A DNA stretch of 64,000 nucleotides, from assembly GCF_030317105.1 (NCBI RefSeq), contig NZ_JASZYG010000019.1, forward strand, positions 1 to 64,000, in the 5' to 3' direction. The notes beneath the pieces are model-generated. The model made no database searches and was not told the DNA's origin. It worked only from the letters and a program-made list of their open reading frames with translations. Of this stretch, positions 1 to 9,190 are shown piece by piece; the stretch's first letter is position 1, and each line of letters begins with the position of its first letter. The stretch is from Variovorax brevis. GTDB taxonomy: Bacteria > Pseudomonadota > Gammaproteobacteria > Burkholderiales > Burkholderiaceae_C. The position numbers and the translations under genes were made by a program.

Positions 1-318
1 CCCCGCGTACAGTTTCATGTCGGCCTCCTTCAATGTGGACCATCGGTTGAACTGGAATCCAAACGATAGCCCCGTGAACGGAGGCCGACCTCGTGGGCTA
101 GATGTTTATCAGGTTTCGGGGTACAGCAGTCGCGCAGCGGGCCATGGGGCCTGCGTCAGCTTTCAGCCGCTGCCGCCGCCCAGTTTGAAAACTCGAACAG
201 CCGCAACCAGTCTGAACCCGGCTTTCAGCGAATGGGTAAGCTGGAATCCAGGTTGCCGTCATTCCGGGTCCCTTGATCCGAAGCCGTTGGTGCCTCTCCC
301 AGAACTCGATAACTTGCG
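1..318. other. No recognisable gene
   Basis: Both strands were read. Only short, low-quality open frames are present and none resembles a known family. The segment lies just 3' of the decayed arylsulfatase and probably holds more degraded DNA. Confidence 0.5.
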
Positions 319-1075
319 TCATGGCATAGCCCTTCGTGGCAGCGGAAACGGCAGGTACACTGCGCCTGTTTGTCGCGCGTAGTCCTCATAGGCCTGTGTC
401 ATCGAGGCGAGTACTTCAGGGTTGCTTGCTCCGACGTCCTCGCTCTCGCCGCGGTCGGTGCGCAGGTCATGGAGCTACCAGGTGTTGTCGCCGAAGGGCG
501 CCGTGATCGTGACCGCTTTCCAGTGACCGCGGATGACGTAGCGGCCTCCGAACAGTTCGTCGGCAACGACGGCAGTCTCGTCGCGTGCGCTGGTGGAGCC
601 TCCATTCAGTCGCGCCCATTGCGACACACCAGTGATCAGAGGGACCGGATGGCCGTTGTAGCTTGCGCCCGGGTTGGCGATGCCGGCCGCGTCCAGGAAG
701 GTCGGCAGCGGTCGCTGATGCGGGTCAGGTCCGCAAACTGGTCGCGCGCGGCGCCTTGATGTGGCATGCGGACGATCGCCGGTGAACTCACGCCGCCCTC
801 GGTGGTCATGCCCTTCCACAGGCGAAAGGGCGTGGCGCTGACCTCAGCCCAGCGCTCCCCATAACCCACGTTGGACAAGGGCCGGCCGATATTGGCCAGG
901 CTGTTGTCGACGTTGCGTGTCCGAGTCTTCGGCGCCGTTGTCCTTCAGGTGCTGGATGAGGCGGCCGATGTTCTGGTCGAGGTTGTCGACCATGGCGGCA
1001 TGGACCGGGCCTCGATGGCCCTCCGCTGTTGGCCAACTGGGTGATTCGGTAGCAAGAAGTCGCCAACGCTTTTCG
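319..1075 (-). pseudogene. Decayed arylsulfatase, C-terminal part
   Basis: Read leftward, successive frames give recognisable sulfatase segments. These are RRAIEARSM, then MVDNLDQNIGRLIQHLKDNG, then WAEVSATPFRLWKGMTTEGG and PAIVRMPHQG, then LPTFLDAAGI and GHWKAVTI, and finally LHDLRTDRGESEDV and the tail ending at a TGA at 319-321. At least three frame changes separate these blocks, and an in-frame TAG follows NTW near 477. The N-terminal half with the catalytic Cys/Ser motif is absent. The gene is clearly dead. The family call rests on the order and spacing of these motifs. Confidence 0.75.
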
Positions 1076-1452
1076 GCGCGCCGACACGTCTTGCGTCGCG
1101 TCGGGAGCAACGAGGAGGCTCTAGGGCGGGTGGCAGCAAATTCGCGCGGATGCCGCGAATGAAGGTCTGGTCGTTTCTTTGCCACATTCGGCGAGGTGCG
1201 CGTGAACGAGGTGAAAGGGGAGACGCGCGTCAGCCGCTTGCTCGGCTCGTTTGACGACTGCGCAGCATCCTCAATGCCAGGACGGCGGCGAGCCAGTTCC
1301 GTCGGTCTCGGGGCAACCAAGTTCTCTCCGTGTGCTGGCGAAAAAGTTGTCCTACACCCCGACTGGTGGTGCGACTACGGTTGTGCATCGCGCGGGTTGC
1401 TAGTCTGATCAATGGAGCGCGTTGCTCCGAGTGACTTTCAAGAGGCGTTCCC
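1076..1452. other. No recognisable gene; possible degraded sulfatase flank
   Basis: Only short frames without family resemblance are found. The stretch lies where the N-terminal half of the arylsulfatase would be expected, but I cannot align it to that family. Confidence 0.4.
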
Positions 1453-1647
1453 ATGGCAAATCAACCAGGTCAGACGAATCCCAATCAGCCCGGCAATCAA
1501 CCGAGCAAGCCCGACCAGCAGCAGCAGGATCCGGGAAAGCAACAGCCGGGACAAGGAAGCCCGAGCAATCCAGGCCAGCAACAGCAAGACCCGGGCAGTC
1601 AACAACCAGATCAAGGCAACCAGCAGCAGCCCGCCCAGAAGCGCTGA
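1453..1647 (+). CDS. Small Gln/Pro/Asn-rich hydrophilic protein
   Basis: A 64-residue protein made almost entirely of Q, P, G, N, D, K and S. It has repeated units of the form NPGQQQQDPGSQQ and SKPDQQQQDPGKQQ. It has no hydrophobic segment, no cysteine and no signal peptide. It should be intrinsically disordered and cytosolic. A good Shine-Dalgarno (AAGAGG) sits 7 bases before the ATG, and a terminator-like hairpin follows 10 bp after the stop, so it looks like a monocistronic gene. Short proteins of this composition occur in Burkholderiales, but I know no function for them. Confidence 0.65.
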   Translation: MANQPGQTNPNQPGNQPSKPDQQQQDPGKQQPGQGSPSNPGQQQQDPGSQQPDQGNQQQPAQKR

Positions 1648-1656
1648 GGCAGGTTC

Positions 1657-1684
1657 CCCGGCCTTGTGATGCCGGGCGGTTTTG
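1657..1684 (+). terminator. Rho-independent terminator after 1453 gene
   Basis: The arms CCCGGC (1657-1662) and GCCGGG (1671-1676) enclose an 8-base loop and are followed by CGGTTTT. The hairpin lies immediately downstream of the stop codon. Confidence 0.55.
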
Positions 1685-1860
1685 GTCCCTGGCCGGCGTG
1701 ACGGGCAAGACACACCGTAATGGTCGGACCGTTCCGGTCATAACGATCAACACGACGTTCCTGCTGCCCTGATCGCGGTTACAAAGACGCAGGCTCCGCA
1801 AGCGGTACCAGCGCTGCGGGGCCCGCGCCTCACTAAACATGAAGATTAAGGACCACGCCC

Positions 1861-2256
1861 ATGACTGAAGTCCATGGTGGCGGCAGGACTCCGCATGACG
1901 GTGACGAGGGCGGGTTGGAGTGCTGGGATCTGGATGCCAATGGCATCGGGATATTCCGTGATCCGGTCACGAGGCAGTTTTACCGTGGCACGATGATAAC
2001 CGGCGGGCATCGTGATGCGGGTGGACCGTGTCGGGTCGACGGTTTGACTTCGGTGGCCTTGACCGACGAGGAAGTGACAAGGCGCCAGCAGGAATTCAGC
2101 GACGCCGCTGAGCGGCTCTTGTCGGTGGCCACGGATGCGCGCTACGTTTTCTTGCGCCCCCGGTTTTCGACCATGCCATCAGCGACAGGCGGGGCATGCC
2201 GAACGATTGACGGACAAGGCCCTCAAAGTGACGACCGCGGGCGGCGCGCGTGGTGA
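1861..2256 (+). CDS. Hypothetical protein
   Basis: A 131-residue open frame preceded by AAGGA 10 bases before the ATG. The first 95 residues (LECWDLDANGIGIFRDP, then a charged helix EEVTRRQQEFSDAAERLL) look like coding sequence. The last 35 residues are arginine- and glycine-rich without obvious structure and may reflect a late frameshift. No family is recognised. There are no membrane spans. Confidence 0.4.
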   Translation: MTEVHGGGRTPHDGDEGGLECWDLDANGIGIFRDPVTRQFYRGTMITGGHRDAGGPCRVDGLTSVALTDEEVTRRQQEFSDAAERLLSVATDARYVFLRPRFSTMPSATGGACRTIDGQGPQSDDRGRRAW

Positions 2257-2563
2257 TGATGAAACGGTGGCGTCGTGCTCGAAGCGAAAACATGCGGCCC
2301 AGCAGGCCGCGCGGCACCTTGCCTCGCTATCGAGTAACACTGCGTGACTGTACAACTTTCCATCTACACTTACCCATGTGACAATTCGCAACAAAGCGTG
2401 AAAGGCTTTTCATGGACGCAGGCACATGGTTGTGTGGGTTGCATCTTCTGTGTGCGAAGAAGAACCGGTCTGTGCACCCATTGCAGCCTGGCGCGCGTCG
2501 CGGTGGCCGACGACCTGAGTTGGATCGATGCGCTAATGGAAGTTCGGTTGAGGGACCGGGGAA
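2257..2563 (+). promoter_or_regulatory. Leader and promoter region of the 2564 gene
   Basis: No gene is seen. Positions 2340-2400 are notably AT-richer than their surroundings and contain CCCATGTGACAATTC. The core ATGTGACAA also occurs in the NRPS promoter region near 39700. This is a plausible promoter or activator site for the polysaccharide gene downstream, but it is not proven. Confidence 0.35.
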
Positions 2564-3895
2564 TTGATGCAAAACACCATCCTTTCTGCCCGACCCGCGG
2601 CGTCGGCCCGAACCGCACGAATTTCAACGGCAGGCCGTATTTTCATTGCGGTTTTCCTCGTTGTGGTGTTCGAAGGCGCAATCCGCAAATGGGGATTCAG
2701 GTCGGCCACGATTCCGTTGGTGCTATTGCGGGATCTTTTGGCCCTCTATGCCATTGCCCGGTTCGCACCCAGTGTCATGCGTCGCCAACGACATATCGTC
2801 TCGATACTGTTGGTCTGGTCATGTTGCGTATTCGGATGGGGCCTTCTGCAGCTTGTACTGGGTGAAAGCAATTTCGGGATTTTTTTCATCGGCGTGCGCT
2901 TTTGGCTGCTTTACATCGCGTTCGCGGTAATCATTGCGGCCGTCATGACCGAGCGGGACTACGAGGTCTCATTGCGCGTCCTGCTGGCTACGCTGGTGCT
3001 GATGACTCCGCTCGCCGTCGTCCAGCATTTCTCGCCCCCGGGCTCATTCATCAATGCCGGTCTCGAGGACAACGAGGAAGACATATTCGTGGTTGTTGCC
3101 GGTATTGTGCGCACCACCGGGACATTCAGCTTCACGGCGGGCTTTGTGATCTTCCTGGCCCTGTGCACGCCGTTCGCAATCGGCATTTTTGAGGCCAGAA
3201 AGCGAAATTTTCGCCAATGGATCGTGGCGCTTGGAATTTTTGCGAGCCTTGTCATCAGCTGTGTGGTGAGCGGTGCGCGCTCGGCGTTTATTTTCTCCGG
3301 CGGATTGCTGATGGTGTACCTGTTCGCAAATTTGCTGTTTGCGCCGGTGCGCCGCAAGGGATCGGCCTTGCTGATGGTTGTGGTCATATTGGCTGTCGTC
3401 GTCGGACTGGCCTCCGTATTCCACGGCGCAATCGAGGCAACCCAGGAGCGCTTTCAGACCGCCGCGGAGGATGAGGACCTTGTGGCGCGAATGCTCTCGG
3501 TGATCTTTGGCGAGAGCGGCGCCTATGAGCATGTGACGTGGCACGGAATTGGAATTGGCATGGGTTCAAACCTGGCCCAATATGTTCAGTCAGGGCAACG
3601 CCGAATTTTCGTACTTGCGGAGGCCGAATCCGGGCGCGCGCTCGTGGAGGGCGGACTGCTGGGCTGGTTGTATCTCGCCCTGAAGTTTGCGGTTGTCGTA
3701 GGCGGCCTTCTTGCCGCCTTGAAGCGTGCGGCGCGCAGTCATCAGGTCTTTCCACTTCTTGTCTGGGTTGGGCTCGCTGTCGCAGCGGCGGGCTGGCCAT
3801 TCATTGGTCAGTTGACGGCTAACGCGCTCTTTGGCGTGTACTTGGCTTTCGGGCTGCTGGTTCTCCGATACCCAACCGTCAAGGTCTTCAAATGA
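2564..3895 (+). CDS. O-antigen ligase / Wzy polymerase-like membrane protein
   Basis: This 443-residue protein has about 10-11 hydrophobic segments, including 27-40, 49-66, 82-98, 103-126, 135-150, 195-212, 220-238, 245-262, 270-288, 360-380 and 400-435. A large loop at about 290-350 contains GIGIGMGSNLAQYV and lies where the catalytic periplasmic loop of the O-antigen ligase/polymerase superfamily is expected. The early motif FEGAIRKW is typical of a polymerase-like subgroup found in exopolysaccharide clusters. It probably acts in the inner membrane, joining or polymerising lipid-linked glycans. An FkbM methyltransferase follows 72 bp later on the same strand. Substrate specificity cannot be read from sequence. 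Ligase versus polymerase is undecided. Confidence 0.75.
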   Translation: MMQNTILSARPAASARTARISTAGRIFIAVFLVVVFEGAIRKWGFRSATIPLVLLRDLLALYAIARFAPSVMRRQRHIVSILLVWSCCVFGWGLLQLVLGESNFGIFFIGVRFWLLYIAFAVIIAAVMTERDYEVSLRVLLATLVLMTPLAVVQHFSPPGSFINAGLEDNEEDIFVVVAGIVRTTGTFSFTAGFVIFLALCTPFAIGIFEARKRNFRQWIVALGIFASLVISCVVSGARSAFIFSGGLLMVYLFANLLFAPVRRKGSALLMVVVILAVVVGLASVFHGAIEATQERFQTAAEDEDLVARMLSVIFGESGAYEHVTWHGIGIGMGSNLAQYVQSGQRRIFVLAEAESGRALVEGGLLGWLYLALKFAVVVGGLLAALKRAARSHQVFPLLVWVGLAVAAAGWPFIGQLTANALFGVYLAFGLLVLRYPTVKVFK

Positions 3896-3967
3896 TCTGG
3901 CGCGAAGCTCCGGGCGCTGGCGGTGCCCGCTTGTTGAGCTTCTTCTCGTTTCATTTGAAGGAACCTC

Positions 3968-4867
3968 GTGCTAACAAGATTGTGGAAACCCTGGTTTGTT
4001 CATCGCCCGGTGCAGATCGGGCAGCGGCTATACGCCTCGCTGGTGCCGCCGACGTCCGGCTACAAGCCGCTACGCACAAGCTGGGGAGCCACGATCACGG
4101 CCGACCCGACCAAGACGATCGGTCGCAACATTGTCATGACCGGCTTGTACGACATCTCGGTATCGGAAGTGCTGGCGCGGCTGATAACGCCCGGAGCCAC
4201 GGTGATCGACGCGGGCGCCAATATCGGCTACATGACGACGCTGGCTGCCATGGCGGCCGGCGCCGGAGGAAAGGTTCTCTCCTTCGAGCCTCATCCTGAA
4301 CTTGTCAAGATACTGCGTGCCAACGTAGCGGCAGCGACACTCACAGGTACATCCGCCAAAGTCGAGGTATACCAAAGCGCCCTGGGAGATGAGCCGGGCA
4401 TGGGCGAGTTGGCACTCCCGGAGGGCTTCGATGGCAATGACGGCATTGCAACGATGCTGAGCGATGTGAAATCCCCGGTTCCCAAAATCAGGGTGCGTGT
4501 TCAAACCCTCGACGAGGTACTCGGCGAACAATCGGCTGAAGTTCTCAAGCTCGATGTCGAGGGCTTCGAGTACCACGTGCTGAAAGGGGCCGAGCAGGCG
4601 CTGACATCCCGGAGAATCCGTCACGTCGTGTTCGAAGAACATGACTGGAAAAACAGCAGCGTGGTGCGGCTCCTGCGCGAGACCGGCTACGAGGTCTTTT
4701 CGCTTGGATGGACAGTCAAGGGACTTTCACTCGCACCCTTTAACTGCGTCACAGGTGCAAGGCCCTGGGAGTCGCCGAGTTTTGTGGCGACGATTGATCC
4801 TGAAAATATGCTGCGTCAGTGCGCATCGGATGGCTGGAGAGTGCTGCGCAAGAACTTGCAGCACTGA
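3968..4867 (+). CDS. FkbM-family SAM-dependent methyltransferase
   Basis: A 299-residue protein. The SAM-binding motif I is VIDAGANIGYMTTLAAM at about residues 78-94, followed by the acidic strand end SFEPHPE. The FkbM signature LKLDVEGFEYHVLKGAE lies at about 192-208. The start is GTG at 3968, with AAGGA five bases upstream. FkbM enzymes O-methylate sugars or other small substrates. Next to a Wzy/ligase-like gene, this one probably methylates a glycan repeat unit or its terminus, which is inferred from context. The C-terminal 60 residues are less conserved. Confidence 0.85.
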   Translation: MLTRLWKPWFVHRPVQIGQRLYASLVPPTSGYKPLRTSWGATITADPTKTIGRNIVMTGLYDISVSEVLARLITPGATVIDAGANIGYMTTLAAMAAGAGGKVLSFEPHPELVKILRANVAAATLTGTSAKVEVYQSALGDEPGMGELALPEGFDGNDGIATMLSDVKSPVPKIRVRVQTLDEVLGEQSAEVLKLDVEGFEYHVLKGAEQALTSRRIRHVVFEEHDWKNSSVVRLLRETGYEVFSLGWTVKGLSLAPFNCVTGARPWESPSFVATIDPENMLRQCASDGWRVLRKNLQH

Positions 4868-5175
4868 GCCCATTCGTTCGCGAGTACGCGCAAAGGCCAA
4901 AAAAGCTCCCACGATCAGGGCGCCGTCGTTGGCCTCCGGGCGCTCTTGCGCCCGCAGTGCCGGCATTTGAACAGCCCATCCAGGAGGTGGCGCTTTTTCG
5001 CCAGGTTCAGCCCTTCACATCACGAAGGTCGGTAAGGAGTCCGACCTGCAAATCTCTCGAAAGCCGCATGAACACTGGGCTGCTTGGGCAATCGCGGTGC
5101 ACCGAATCCCCCGGGAAGCGTTGAACATCGAATGGGTTTCTGGGGGATTTGCTTGATTGACCGGAAACCCGCGAA
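4868..5175. other. No gene; left flank of an IS5-type element
   Basis: No coding sequence is recognised. The last 40 bases before 5176 probably contain the left end of the decayed IS5-family element, but I could not define a terminal repeat. Confidence 0.4.
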
Positions 5176-6040
5176 ATGCCTGACTTCTTCCGCCAGCGTC
5201 TGGTCGAGATGATCGACCTGCGCCACCCGCTGGCGGTGTTGGCCAGTCGCCTGCCCTGGTCGCAGATCGAGGCCAGCCTCGCGCCGTTCTTCGCGCGTCG
5301 TGTGCGCGATGGCCGTGTCATTGAGCAAGACGATTTGTTCGGCTCGACCTTGCAGATCGCCGCCACCGGTGTCGCTGCGACCGGGCGCCCGCGTCTTGCC
5401 GTGCGCCTGATGGCCAGCCTGCTGTACCTCAAGCACGCCTCCCAGCTCAGCGACGAGGAATTGGTCGAGCGTTGGGCCGAGAACGTCGTGTGGCAGCCTT
5501 CAGCGGCATGACCTTCTATGAGCCTCGCTTGCCGTGCGACGCCACCCAGATCGGGCGCTTCCGTGTGGCCTTGGGCGAGGCCGGCGTCGACACCGCCGTG
5601 AAGAGTAAGGCGATCCGGCCAGCCGAGTTCGAGCGCCTGATCGTGGACACCACCGTGCAGGAGAAGGCCATCGCCAGCCGGTGGACTCGCGCCTGCTGGA
5701 GATCGCGCGCCACAAGGTCGTTGGCGCCGCCCGGCGCGCCGGCATTGCGCTGAAGGAGACCTTCGCACGCGAGGGCAAGACGCTGCGTCGCAGGCCGGCG
5801 GCGACGCCCATGCCAGGCAGTTCAAGCGCTTGAAGAAGATCTCAAACGCCAGCCCACGGTGCTGGGCATCGTGCTGCGCGAGGTCCAGCGCAAGATGGAC
5901 CAAGGCGTCGATGCCTCGGCCCTCGCCCTGCACAACCTGCGCGAATGGATGGGACGGAGCAGGTGACGATCCTGACGGAGGACACGGGCAGCAAGCCCAG
6001 GCAGGTGGTGGTGGACCTGGGGTTCCGGGGCGTGGATGCT
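5176..6040 (+). pseudogene. Frameshifted, truncated IS5-family transposase
   Basis: The N-terminal block of an IS5/IS1182-type transposase is intact to about residue 105 (MPDFFRQRLVEMIDLRHPLA, LMASLLYLKHASQLSDEELV, RWAENVVWQ). The reading frame then shifts near 5493. It continues as SGMTFYEPRLPCDATQIGRF and FERLIVDTTVQEKAIA in a second frame, and the tail reads VVVDLGFRGVDA in another. Sequence after about 6040 no longer matches a transposase, so the C-terminal part with the last catalytic acidic residue is missing. The element cannot move itself. Confidence 0.85.
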
Positions 6041-6352
6041 CGGATCCGCAGCGCCGGTGATCGATCCCGGCCCCAGCTTGCGCCACCAGGACGGGTGAGC
6101 GTCGGCAGCCGCAGCGTGGGGAGAGGTCGATGCCGGTTTAATGCCGTCTCCGCTTCCCGGCGAAGCGGCGAGTGTGCGCGCCGCGGTGCGCGCGCTTCAT
6201 GGGGAAAGAGCGCGCGTGCGTGTGGACAGGAAGGTCTGTCGGTCTGGAAGGCCGGGCCGTCGATGCGTGGTTGGCGTCTGCCTTGTGCAAAACGCCATCT
6301 TGTCGATCCGCGCCTACGTCCTTTCGAAACGAGCGCTTTTATATTGCACGCC
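6041..6352. other. No gene; region upstream of the 6353 gene
   Basis: No family is recognised. A TATATT hexamer lies at 6340-6345, only 8 bases before the ATG at 6353. If it is the -10 box, the transcript would have almost no leader. This is weak evidence. Confidence 0.35.
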
Positions 6353-7120
6353 ATGAACTCCAGCTGGCCGCAAAACTTGTGGATCGTCAGGCATGGCGAA
6401 AGCGCCGGCAACGTCGCGCGTGACGCGGCGGAGGCGGGCGGGCTCGCCGTCATCGAATTGGCGTGGCGCGACATCGACGTGCCGCTCTCGGACCTGGGCG
6501 TGCAACAGTCGCAGGCGCTGGGGCAATGGTTCGCCAAGCTCCCTGCGGAGCAGCAACCCGAAGTCATCCTGTGTTCCCCCTACGAGCGCGCACAGCAAAC
6601 TGCCCGTTTGATTGCAGAAGGCGCCCGCATGGCAAGGTCAGTCGCACGGCTGCGCATCGACGAGCGCCTGCGCGAGAAGGAATTCGGCATCCTGGATCGC
6701 TTGACCAAGCTGGGCATCCAGCAAAAGCACCCCGAGCTGAACGACCAGCGCGTGCATGTCGGCAAGTTCTACTTTCGCCCGCCTGGCGGCGAGAGCTGGT
6801 GCGATGTCATCCTGCGGCTGCGCAGCCTGCTCGAGATGGTCACGCGCGAATATGCGGACCGGCGAGTGCTGGTGGTAGCGCACCAGGTCATCGTCAACTG
6901 CATGCGCTATTTGCTCGAACACATGGACGAGAAAACGATCCTGGACATCGACCGCCAAGGGGACGTGCCCAATTGCGCCATCACCTCCTACCGCGCAGAG
7001 CGCGGACACGACGACGACGCGGTGCTGCAGCTGGACCTCCTCAACTTTTTGGCGCCCCTGTACGAGGCTGCAACGCCCGTCACCACCGCCAAGGACCAGC
7101 CGGCGGCGGCCAAACCCTGA
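6353..7120 (+). CDS. Histidine phosphatase (phosphoglycerate mutase-like) protein
   Basis: A 255-residue protein whose RHGES motif at residues 13-17 holds the phospho-accepting histidine. The second part of the site is VLVVAHQVIVNCMRYLL, about 185 residues in, and the acid/base region is LREKEFGILD. These define the histidine phosphatase superfamily, branch 1. The reading frame extends upstream to 5945 through IS remains. The ATG at 6353 is chosen because homology begins there (NLWIVRHGES). The stop lies 9 bp before the NAD(P)H-hydrate dehydratase start, so the two are probably co-transcribed. The physiological substrate is unknown. The C-terminal 25 residues are Ala/Pro-rich and probably disordered. 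Confidence 0.85.
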   Translation: MNSSWPQNLWIVRHGESAGNVARDAAEAGGLAVIELAWRDIDVPLSDLGVQQSQALGQWFAKLPAEQQPEVILCSPYERAQQTARLIAEGARMARSVARLRIDERLREKEFGILDRLTKLGIQQKHPELNDQRVHVGKFYFRPPGGESWCDVILRLRSLLEMVTREYADRRVLVVAHQVIVNCMRYLLEHMDEKTILDIDRQGDVPNCAITSYRAERGHDDDAVLQLDLLNFLAPLYEAATPVTTAKDQPAAAKP

Positions 7121-7129
7121 ACCTGCCGC

Positions 7130-8017
7130 ATGGCGAACGCCGTCCTCGCACCGGCCCGGGCGTTGACCCGCGCCCAACTCGCCCGCTGGCCCTTGCCCCA
7201 GCCCGGCGACGATGCCGACAAGGAGGTGCGCGGGCATGTGCTGGTCATGGCGGGTAGCGATGAGATTCCCGGGGCGGCTGTGCTGGCCGCCGTAGCGGCG
7301 CTGCGCGCCGGCGCCGGCAAGCTCACGATGGCCGCGCCCGCATCCATTGCGCAAGGCCTGGCCATGGCGATTCCCGAGTCCCGGGTGATTGCACTTGCGC
7401 AGTCGCGTGGTGGGGGCCTGCTGGCGACCGGGGCATCCGCGCTGGCGGAAATCGCTCCGGACGTGAGTGCCGTCGTCCTGGGGCCCGGCATGCAGGATGA
7501 AAGGCGCACGGTGGCGATGGTGCGAAACGTCCTTCCGCTTTTTTCTCATGCCACGGTCGTGCTGGATGCGTTGGCCATGTCGGTCGCTCGCGACGGGGCC
7601 TTCGCGCAGCCGGTTGTGCTGACCCCTCATGCGGGCGAGATGGCGTTTCTGACCGGGCGCGACAAGGAGTCGATCTGCGCAGAGCCGCTTGCGGCTGCCC
7701 GCGAGGCCGCAGCGCAATGGAATGCCTGTGTCGCACTCAAGGGCGGGAGGACCTTCATCGTGTTGCCCGATGGCCAGGCCTGGCGATTTGAACAAGGCCG
7801 GCCAGGTTTGGCGACCTCCGGCTCCGGCGACACGTTGGCGGGGCTGATCGCCGGCTTGTCGGCCCGGGGGTTGCCACCGCATGCGGCGTGCGCTTGGGGC
7901 GTGATGACCCATGCGCGCGCCGGCGCTGCGTTGTCCAGGATCCACGGGCCGCTCGGCTATCTGGCGCGCGAACTGGCGGGCGAATTCCCGCAGCAGCTCC
8001 ACGCACTTCATCGGTGA
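7130..8017 (+). CDS. nnrD: ADP-dependent NAD(P)H-hydrate dehydratase
   Basis: A 295-residue protein of the YjeF C-terminal/ribokinase-like fold. It repairs the damaged cofactor (S)-NAD(P)H-hydrate using ADP. Visible motifs are GHVLVMAGSDEIPGAA (nucleotide-binding start, about 35-50), VVLGPGM (about 115-121), VVLTPHAGEMAFLTG (about 163-177), VALKGGRTFIVLPDG (about 203-217) and the catalytic GLATSGSGDTLAGLIAGL (about 224-241). The length is normal for a free-standing dehydratase, and there is no fused epimerase domain. The gene follows the histidine phosphatase by 9 bp, which suggests one transcript. Confidence 0.9.
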   Translation: MANAVLAPARALTRAQLARWPLPQPGDDADKEVRGHVLVMAGSDEIPGAAVLAAVAALRAGAGKLTMAAPASIAQGLAMAIPESRVIALAQSRGGGLLATGASALAEIAPDVSAVVLGPGMQDERRTVAMVRNVLPLFSHATVVLDALAMSVARDGAFAQPVVLTPHAGEMAFLTGRDKESICAEPLAAAREAAAQWNACVALKGGRTFIVLPDGQAWRFEQGRPGLATSGSGDTLAGLIAGLSARGLPPHAACAWGVMTHARAGAALSRIHGPLGYLARELAGEFPQQLHALHR

Positions 8018-8668
8018 GCTGCAACACCTCACGCGGGATCCACGATCGATGGAAGCGCGGGCCCGGCGAGGCCTGGCCCCTTGCAGTATCCGGGAGCGCG
8101 CCCGCAGGTCTGGGCGCCGCCCGCCACGCGGGGGCCGGTGCCCGGCCCATGTTCTGGTCGTCAACAAGGGAGACGCCCGATGAGTGACGACACCTCAAAG
8201 ACCGCTCAAGGCTGCAAGTTGACCAGCCTGACCGGGGACTGCGAAGTACGCGACTGTTGTGAACGCCGATCCAGATCCGCGTGTATTTGACGGCGAGGTG
8301 GCGTTTTTGAGTCTGGTCATGTTCCGAGCTTCGGCTCGTTGACCGCCGATCGATCGGCGCATGAAGTCCTCGCCTGCGTGGCCGCCCGAGGGCGGCCACG
8401 CAGGCGAAGATGAAGCCAGTGAAGAGGTCTTGATTCCGGGCGGCGATGCCAGCCCGTGGGGCGGCGGCTGCACGCGCCGCCCGTGACACACGCGGGTACG
8501 GCGCGGTACAACGTCGACGATGCCGAAGTAGGCGGGTGCGGCAGCGTTCCCTCACGCCGGCAAGCTTGAAGACCGCGCCGCGCCCTACACCGTGCCGATG
8601 AAGGTGGTGCTGCAGCAGTGTTGCACCCTGGGACGAGTCCGTCCAGCACCTTTGGCTGATTGCCGAGG
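8018..8668. other. Non-coding region with strong palindromes, upstream of IS21
   Basis: A short frame beginning MSDDTSKTAQG at 8180 shows no resemblance to a known family. The segment contains the 14-bp palindrome GCCGATCGATCGGC at 8345-8358 and a 17-bp-armed perfect hairpin at 8371-8406. It probably includes the left end of the IS21-type element. I could not identify terminal repeats by eye. Confidence 0.4.
8371..8406. repeat. Perfect 17-bp inverted repeat with 2-base loop
   Basis: The left arm at 8371-8387 reads CGCCTGCGTGGCCGCCC. The right arm at 8390-8406 is its exact reverse complement, separated by GA. No T-run follows on either strand, so it is not a typical intrinsic terminator. It could block read-through into the IS or mark an element end. 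Confidence 0.85.
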
Positions 8669-9190
8669 ATGGACATGGACCGTGTGGCCCGCCTGTTCCT
8701 GTGCGCGCGTTGCCGCAACCAGGTGCTGTTGTGTTCTCACTGCAACCGCGGTCAGCAGTATTGCAGCCGGGCGTGCTCGAGCCTGAGTCGGCGTGAGCGG
8801 CGACGCGAGACTGCCGAGCGCTATCAGAGCAGTCGCAGCGGTCGCCTCAAGCATGCCGCGCGCACTGCGTGCTGGCGGCAACGACAACGCTCGCTGCGTC
8901 AGGACAGCGCGGGCGACGTCATCGATAAAGAAGTGACGCACCAGGGTTGCCCGAACGCGGGGGCCGATGCTCCACTGCTGGCATGCGAGCCACCCAGCGC
9001 CTTCGAGTCCAGCGTCCTGACCGAATTGCCATCGATCCCCGACGCTGCATGGGTGAGCGCCGGCGCGGTCGTCCCCTTCGCCGCACTGGTATGCCGGCGC
9101 TGCGCGCACCAGTTGCGGCCGCATGTGCGCTTGGGCTCCCTGCGCACGAGCAGCGTTCGACCGCGCGGCTCTCATGACCATCCCTCTTGA
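8669..9190 (+). CDS. IS21-associated zinc-finger-like passenger protein
   Basis: A 173-residue protein whose N-terminus carries paired cysteine motifs (LCARCRNQVLLCSHCNRGQQYCSRAC, read in parts at residues 9-34). These would bind zinc and resemble MYND- or HIT-type fingers. A second pair, VCRRCAHQ, lies near residue 140. A long, very basic, arginine-rich helix (LSRRERRRETAERYQSSRSGR) follows the first finger. The stop overlaps the istA start by 17 bases. Proteins of this kind precede istA in a group of Burkholderiales IS21-family elements. The role in transposition is unknown. ATG 8669 is preferred because homologs begin with MD-x-DRVARLFLCARC. Confidence 0.65.
   Translation: MDMDRVARLFLCARCRNQVLLCSHCNRGQQYCSRACSSLSRRERRRETAERYQSSRSGRLKHAARTACWRQRQRSLRQDSAGDVIDKEVTHQGCPNAGADAPLLACEPPSAFESSVLTELPSIPDAAWVSAGAVVPFAALVCRRCAHQLRPHVRLGSLRTSSVRPRGSHDHPS

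Noticed and set aside
5007..6086. Minus-strand open frame of 359 codons
   Set aside because: Antisense to the decayed IS5 transposase, whose conserved motifs are on the plus strand.
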